Assembly (NCBI GenBank): GCA_900552425.1
Contig: URZR01000052.1
Coordinates: forward strand, 1 to 10,141
Direction of reading: 5' to 3'
Origin: an uncultured Collinsella sp.
GTDB lineage: Bacteria > Actinomycetota > Coriobacteriia > Coriobacteriales > Coriobacteriaceae
Length of the DNA: 10,141 bases
Numbering within the stretch: position 1 is the stretch's first letter; every line of letters starts with the position of its first letter. Under the pieces are notes generated by a model that was not told the DNA's origin, searched no databases, and saw nothing but the letters and a program-made list of their open reading frames with translations. Shown here one piece after another: positions 6,490 to 10,141 of the stretch. Both the position numbers and the translations under genes were made by a program.

Positions 6490-6617
6490 TTCGGAAGTAT
6501 GCGGCAAAATCTGAACCCTGTGAGCAGACCTGGCTTTTGAGGCCAGTTTATCAGGCATTTTGTTGCGAAAAAACGGGGTGTGCTCGGAGGTCTCAGAATT
6601 TGCCGCATACTTCCGAA
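6490..6617. repeat. MITE-like or REP-like inverted-repeat element (128 bp)
   Basis: Arms of 25 bp at 6490-6514 (beginning TTCGGAAGTATGCGGC) and 6593-6617 are reverse complements with one mismatch. A second nested pair, GAGCAGACC at 6522-6530 and GGTGTGCTC at 6577-6585 (8 of 9), and a small central hairpin (CTGGC 6530-6534 with GCCAG 6542-6546) allow most of the element to fold into one long structure. It encodes no plausible protein. The element lies between the convergent-side promoter region of the orphan gene and the pyk terminator. No clear target-site duplication is visible, so it could be a decayed MITE, a REP-like element, or a long palindromic protein-binding site. Confidence 0.7.
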
Positions 6618-6790
6618 AACGCGGTCGATCTAGCTCTTGCTAAAACGATTTAGCAGCGTCGGGTAAGGTGTGGTTTCGCCATCGGGCGAACACTTTTAGC
6701 GCTTGGGACTTTATTTTTGGGCCTCGAAAGGTGGATTTCGCGCTTTTGGTAAAGAAATGGGTGCGTGTTTTGCCGTGTGCCGGCATTGAC
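6618..6790. other. Intergenic stretch without a gene
   Basis: This is the rest of the 421-base gap between the orphan gene and pyk, apart from the inverted-repeat element and the pyk terminator. The only structure noted is a perfect 7-bp inverted repeat, TGCTAAA at 6638-6644 with TTTAGCA at 6649-6655. Short frames on both strands lack ribosome sites and family features. Confidence 0.6.
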
Positions 6791-6794
6791 ACAG

Positions 6795-6831
6795 AAAAAG
6801 GGCCCGGAAGGCGAAGCCTTCCGGGCCCTTT
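6795..6831 (-). terminator. Strong rho-independent terminator of pyk
   Basis: A perfect 16-bp GC-rich stem (6797-6812 with 6816-6831, GGGCCCGGAAGGC core) has a 3-nt loop. Read on the minus strand it follows the pyk stop codon by about 28 bases and runs into TTTTT at 6799-6795. The AAA/TTT at both ends may let it also stop rightward transcription. Confidence 0.92.
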
Positions 6832-6859
6832 GCAATGCAAACATGCTTGCAAGTACGAC

Positions 6860-8320
6860 TTAACGCACCTGAGCGACGTAAGCGACGTTGGTCGAGGAGA
6901 CCTTGTCCTCGAGCTGGACGCTCATGCGGGGATCGCCGGCGGTAGCGACGGTCAAATCGCCAGCCTCGACGTAGCCGAGCTCCTTAGCGGTCTCGATCGC
7001 CTTGACGATCGTGCCGTTGACGGTACCCTGGGTAATCTCGGCCTGGTGCGGGATAACGCCCCAGTACATAATCATCTGCTGGACGGCCCACTCGTGGCGG
7101 GAGAACGCGCAGATCGGCATGTTGGGACGGAAGTGCGAGATCAGGCGAGCAGTACGACCGGTGGTCGTCGGCACGGTGATGCACTTGGCGCCAACGGTGG
7201 TGGCCATGTTCACAGCGGACATACCCACAACGTTGTTGACAACGCGGGTGCCGTGAGCATCGGCCGGAACCTCGAGCGGAGCGTGGGCCGGGAGGTACTT
7301 CTCGGTCTCGAGAGCAATGCTGGCCTGCATCTTGACGGCCTCGACCGGGTACTTACCGGCAGCGGACTCGCCAGAGAGCATGACGGCGTCGGTGCCGTCG
7401 TAGATGGCGTTAGCAACGTCGGCAACCTCGGCGCGCGTCGGGCGCGGGTTCTGCTGCATGGAGTCGAGCATCTGCGTAGCGGTGATGACGGGCTTGTAGG
7501 CCGCGTTGCACTTGGCGATGATCTCCTTCTGGATGTGGGGAACGAGCTCGGGCTTGATCTCGATGCCCAGGTCGCCACGGGCGACCATGATGCCGTCGGA
7601 AGCCTCGAGGATCTCGTCAAAGTTCTCGACGCCCAGGGCGCACTCGATCTTCGGGAAGATCGTCACGTGCTCGCCGCCGTTCTCGCGGCAAAGCTTGCGG
7701 ATGCCACGGACGGACTCGCCGTCACGGATGAAGGAAGCGGCGATGTAGTCGATGTTCTCGGTCAGGCCAAAGAGGATGTCCTGACGATCGCGCTCGGTGA
7801 TGGCGGGCAGCGAGATGTTGACGTTGGGCATGTTGACGCCCTTGCGCTCGCCGATCAGGCCGTCGTTCTTAACGACGCAGGTCATGTCCTGGCCACTGAC
7901 GGACTCGACCTCGAGGGCAACCAGGCCGTCATCGATCAGGATGAGGGAGCCCTTCTCGACCTCGGAAGGCAGAGCCAGGTAGTCGAGGGAGATGTGCTCA
8001 GCGGTGCCATGGAAATCCTCGGACGTGGGCTGAGCGGTGACGACGATCTTATCGCCGGTCTTGACGGCAACCTTCTTGCCGTCGACCAGAAGGCCGGTGC
8101 GGACCTCGGGGCCCTTGGTGTCGAGCAGGATGCCGACAGGCAGACCGAGCTCCTTGGAAATACGGCGGACGCGCTCGATGCGACCGTGGTGCTCGTCGTA
8201 GGAGCCGTGCGAGAAGTTAAAACGGGCGACGTTCATGCCCGCCTTGATCATCTCGCGGATGGTCTCGTCGCTATCGCAGGCGGGACCCATGGTGCATACA
8301 ATCTTAGTGCGCTTGTACAT
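6860..8320 (-). CDS. pyk: Pyruvate kinase
   Basis: This cytoplasmic glycolytic enzyme converts phosphoenolpyruvate and ADP to pyruvate and ATP. The 486-residue product is full length for the family and begins MYKRTKIVCTMGPA. Visible motifs in order are NFSHG (35-39, K+ and substrate loop), LDTKGPEVRTG (66-76), PKIE with catalytic Lys224, VARGDLGIE (247-254) with metal-binding Asp250, ATQMLDSM (281-288) and PTRAEVADVANAI (294-306). Glu72 in DTKGPEVRTG corresponds to the residue typical of K+-dependent enzymes, where K+-independent ones have Lys. A C-terminal regulatory domain (about 350-486) is present, without the extra PEP-utiliser domain seen in some Firmicutes. The start is supported by GGAGG at 8330-8326, five bases upstream. 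It is a single-gene unit with its own promoter and strong terminator. Identification is secure. Confidence 0.98.
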   Translation of the reverse strand: MYKRTKIVCTMGPACDSDETIREMIKAGMNVARFNFSHGSYDEHHGRIERVRRISKELGLPVGILLDTKGPEVRTGLLVDGKKVAVKTGDKIVVTAQPTSEDFHGTAEHISLDYLALPSEVEKGSLILIDDGLVALEVESVSGQDMTCVVKNDGLIGERKGVNMPNVNISLPAITERDRQDILFGLTENIDYIAASFIRDGESVRGIRKLCRENGGEHVTIFPKIECALGVENFDEILEASDGIMVARGDLGIEIKPELVPHIQKEIIAKCNAAYKPVITATQMLDSMQQNPRPTRAEVADVANAIYDGTDAVMLSGESAAGKYPVEAVKMQASIALETEKYLPAHAPLEVPADAHGTRVVNNVVGMSAVNMATTVGAKCITVPTTTGRTARLISHFRPNMPICAFSRHEWAVQQMIMYWGVIPHQAEITQGTVNGTIVKAIETAKELGYVEAGDLTVATAGDPRMSVQLEDKVSSTNVAYVAQVR

Positions 8321-8383
8321 TCAGACCTCCATCTGACATCGTCTTGCGCTGATAGATAAACCATAAGAAATAAAACCGAGATG

Positions 8384-8414
8384 ATTATAACGAAATGCCG
8401 ACCGAATACCCCAA
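8384..8414 (-). promoter_or_regulatory. Promoter of pyk
   Basis: On the minus strand a perfect TATAAT lies at 8389-8384. The best -35 is TTGGGG at 8414-8409, 19 bases away, which is longer than ideal. The predicted start near 8377 gives a leader of about 57 bases before the pyk ATG. The -10 is convincing, the -35 only tentative. Confidence 0.55.
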
Positions 8415-8610
8415 AAAATCGACCGTATGCCGAAATGGAAGTTCATTTTTTGCGGGAAAAACGGTATATGAAAAATCTTTACCAACCACTCCAACCGCTG
8501 CTATCTGGGAGATATGTCAGTTTGGCGATGTGCCGAAGAAAAAACGTTTTACCAATGTTGAGCATCACACGGTCTGCACCGTTGCGTGCGGACCATATTT
8601 CCAAACCGAT
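8415..8610. other. Intergenic stretch between pyk and the ATPase gene
   Basis: This part of the 442-base divergent gap is less GC-rich than the genes. It contains a hairpin formed by GGTCTGCAC at 8571-8579 and GTGCGGACC at 8586-8594 (9 bp with one G-U pair, 6-nt loop) without a T-tract. Frames of up to 100 codons cross it but have no ribosome site and no recognisable family. Confidence 0.5.
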
Positions 8611-8614
8611 TGTT

Positions 8615-8644
8615 TTGGCTAGACGCGTCGCTTTGGGGTACCAT
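8615..8644 (+). promoter_or_regulatory. Probable promoter of the P-type ATPase gene
   Basis: TTGGCT at 8615-8620 (4 of 6 to the -35 consensus) and TACCAT at 8639-8644 (4 of 6 to the -10) are separated by 18 bases. The predicted start near 8651 leaves a leader of about 110 bases, which is unusually structured. The match is moderate. Confidence 0.4.
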
Positions 8645-8653
8645 AGCTCCACT

Positions 8654-8755
8654 ATCAACTGCCGCTCAGCACGGCAGCCTTGATGAGCCCTTGCCCTTCT
8701 CCTGGGAATTATGATCGGGCATCAATCTGCTGAGTGGCCCGAATCCCAGGAGGGG
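8654..8755 (+). promoter_or_regulatory. Structured leader that can sequester the ATPase ribosome binding site
   Basis: Two hairpins follow the predicted start. The first pairs ATCAACTGCCG (8654-8664) with CGGCAG-CC-TTGAT (8672-8684, two-base bulge). The second pairs 8696-8707 (core TCCTGGGA) with 8744-8755 (core TCCCAGGA, then GGGG) over 12 bp with two G-U pairs. An inner stem extends it: TCGGGC at 8715-8720 with GCCCGA at 8737-8742. The Shine-Dalgarno AGGAGGGG (8748-8755, 7 bases before ATG 8763) lies wholly in the second stem, so the folded form would hide it. No known riboswitch consensus was recognised; a regulatory role is inference. Confidence 0.5.
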
Positions 8756-8762
8756 ACTCTAT

Positions 8763-10141
8763 ATGCAAAAGGAATACCTGTCCGCCGCGGCGGAGGTGCT
8801 CAGCGACCAAGGTGTCGATGAGAACCTCGGCCTGAGCAACGACGAGGCGTCTTCGCGCCTCGCCAAGACAGGCCCTAACAAGCTCGAGGAAGCCGAGAAG
8901 ACGCCGCTGTGGAAGCGTTTCTTTGAGCAGATGGCCGACCCCATGGTCATCATGCTGATCGTTGCCGCCGTCATCAGTGCGCTCACGGGCATGGTCAAGG
9001 GCGAGCCCGACTTTGCCGATGTTGCCATCATCATGTTCGTCGTTATCGTCAACTCGGTGCTGGGCGTGGTCCAGGAAGCCAAGAGCGAGGAGGCCCTCGA
9101 GGCCCTGCAGGAGATGAGTGCGGCGCAGTCCAAGGTGCTGCGCGACGGCAAGCTCGTGCACCTGCCGAGCGCCGAGCTCGTGCCCGGCGACGTGATCATG
9201 CTCGAGGCGGGCGACTCCGTCCCGGCCGACTGCCGCGTGCTCGAGAGCGCCACGATGAAGATCGAAGAGGCCGCGCTCACCGGCGAGTCCGTGCCCGTAG
9301 AGAAGCACGCCAACGTGATCGAGCTCGCTGCGGGCACCGATGACGTGCCGCTCGGCGACCGTAAGAACATGTGCTATATGGGCTCCACCGTCGTGTACGG
9401 CCGTGGTCGCGCCGTCGTGGTCGGCACCGGCATGAACACCGAGATGGGCAAGATCGCCGGCGCCCTGGCCGAGGCCAAGGAAGAGCTCACGCCGTTGCAA
9501 GTGAAGCTCGCCGAGCTCAGCCGCATCCTTACCATTATGGTTATCGTCATCTGCGTCGTCATCTTTGGCGTTGATATCATCCGCCACGGCGTGGGCAACG
9601 TTCTTACCGATCCGACCGCCTTGCTCGACACCTTTATGGTTGCCGTCTCGCTCGCCGTCGCCGCCATCCCCGAGGGCCTGGTTGCCGTCGTGACCATCGT
9701 CCTTTCGCTTGGCGTGACCAAGATGGCCAAGCGCCAGGCGATTATCCGCAAGCTCTCTGCTGTCGAGACCCTTGGCTGCACACAGACCATCTGCTCCGAC
9801 AAGACCGGTACCCTGACTCAGAACAAGATGACTGTGAAGAAGCTCTGCACCGGGGGCCAGATCATCCCGGCGGACGGGGCGGACTTCTCTCGCCCGGAAC
9901 AGCGGGAGCTGCTGCGTGCCGCCCTGTTATGCAGCGACGCCACGGTGAACGAATCCGGAGAGGTGGGAGACCCCACAGAGACCGCCCTGGTGCGCCTGGG
10001 CGAGAGCTACGGCTTCGACGAGGCGGAGGCGCGGGGCAAGTATCCCCGTCTGGCGGAGCTGCCCTTTGACTCCGACCGGAAGCTGATGAGCACAGTCCAC
10101 CAGTTGCCGGACGGCCTGACCATGCTGACCAAGGGGGCCGT
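8763..10141 (+). CDS. P2-type (calcium-type) cation-transporting ATPase, N-terminal part (cut by window edge)
   Basis: This membrane pump uses ATP to export a cation, most likely Ca2+. The frame is open through the right edge; 459 codons of about 870-900 are visible. It starts at ATG 8763, with AGGAGGGG seven bases upstream. An N-terminal cation-ATPase domain (NDEASSRLAKTGPNKLEE) is followed by membrane helices at about 61-75 and 85-100. The actuator domain carries LTGES (172-176). Helices 3 and 4 lie at about 255-275 and 289-317, the latter with VAAIPEGLVAV (Pro303-Glu304), the ion-site motif of P2A/P2B pumps. The phosphorylation motif DKTGTLTQNKMTV has its acceptor Asp346. The nucleotide-binding domain begins after it (GDPTETALV, then LPFDSDRKLMS and MLTKGA). 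Codon usage changes abruptly just after the DKTGT motif, so the last ~100 codons may come from another organism. The family call is firm; ion specificity is inferred. Confidence 0.93.
   Translation, partial: MQKEYLSAAAEVLSDQGVDENLGLSNDEASSRLAKTGPNKLEEAEKTPLWKRFFEQMADPMVIMLIVAAVISALTGMVKGEPDFADVAIIMFVVIVNSVLGVVQEAKSEEALEALQEMSAAQSKVLRDGKLVHLPSAELVPGDVIMLEAGDSVPADCRVLESATMKIEEAALTGESVPVEKHANVIELAAGTDDVPLGDRKNMCYMGSTVVYGRGRAVVVGTGMNTEMGKIAGALAEAKEELTPLQVKLAELSRILTIMVIVICVVIFGVDIIRHGVGNVLTDPTALLDTFMVAVSLAVAAIPEGLVAVVTIVLSLGVTKMAKRQAIIRKLSAVETLGCTQTICSDKTGTLTQNKMTVKKLCTGGQIIPADGADFSRPEQRELLRAALLCSDATVNESGEVGDPTETALVRLGESYGFDEAEARGKYPRLAELPFDSDRKLMSTVHQLPDGLTMLTKGA

Noticed and set aside
6439..6558. 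40-codon upstream extension of the orphan nuclease-like gene
   Set aside because: A full AGGAGG lies five bases before ATG 6438, and the extension reads into the inverted-repeat element.
6668..8359. 563-codon open frame on the plus strand, antisense to pyk
   Set aside because: It is longer than pyk but is a GC-rich shadow: low-complexity Asp/Gly/Leu/Val composition, no ribosome site, and it runs through the pyk terminator. The minus strand encodes an unmistakable pyruvate kinase.
8381..8683. 100-codon frame in the pyk-ATPase intergenic region
   Set aside because: No ribosome site, no family resemblance, and it overlaps the pyk promoter and the predicted ATPase promoter.
8640..8762. yybP-ykoY manganese riboswitch upstream of the P-type ATPase
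   Set aside because: The conserved GGGGAGUA start and the second conserved loop are not present in the leader; the hairpins found are different.

Overview
The window looks like chromosomal DNA of a high-GC gut actinobacterium, most likely Collinsella or a close Coriobacteriia relative. This is judged from the GC-rich codon choice (GGC, CGC, GTC, ATC, GAG) and the character of the proteins; no database was searched. It holds seven protein-coding genes. No rRNA, tRNA or CRISPR array was seen, and no transposase gene.

Layout: (1) 3-1457, the C-terminal part of pheT (phenylalanyl-tRNA synthetase beta), running in from the left edge and closed by a hairpin terminator at 1570-1606. (2) 1585-4439, a metal-ion ECF transporter operon, cbiM/nikM (with fused PDGLE domain)-cbiQ-cbiO. 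It is preceded by an extended -10 promoter and a perfect 28-bp palindrome of NikR-operator form, GTGTTAC-N14-GTAACAC. Together the three genes encode a substrate-specific membrane component, the coupling membrane protein and the ATPase, and the operator suggests that nickel is the regulating ion. (3) 4520-5368, a predicted zinc-dependent phospholipase C-like protein. (4) 5365-6438 (minus), an orphan protein with an AbiEi-like N-terminal half and a DUF559/PD-(D/E)XK-like C-terminal half; its stop codon overlaps that of gene 3. (5) 6439-6859, a 421-base gap holding a 128-bp inverted-repeat (MITE-like) element and the pyruvate kinase terminator. (6) 6860-8320 (minus), pyk, with a consensus -10 upstream. 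(7) 8321-8762, a 442-base divergent intergenic region, ending in a leader that can fold so as to bury the Shine-Dalgarno sequence of the next gene. (8) 8763-10141, the N-terminal 459 codons of a P2-type (calcium-type) cation ATPase, cut by the right edge.

The points most worth a second look are the NikR-like operator over the transporter promoter, the sharp codon-usage change inside the ATPase gene just after its phosphorylation motif (recombinant gene or assembly chimera), the SD-sequestering leader of that ATPase, the MITE-like element, and the orphan AbiEi/nuclease-like protein. The core genes (pheT, pyk) are ordinary. I did not find evidence for a wholly new multi-gene system here.
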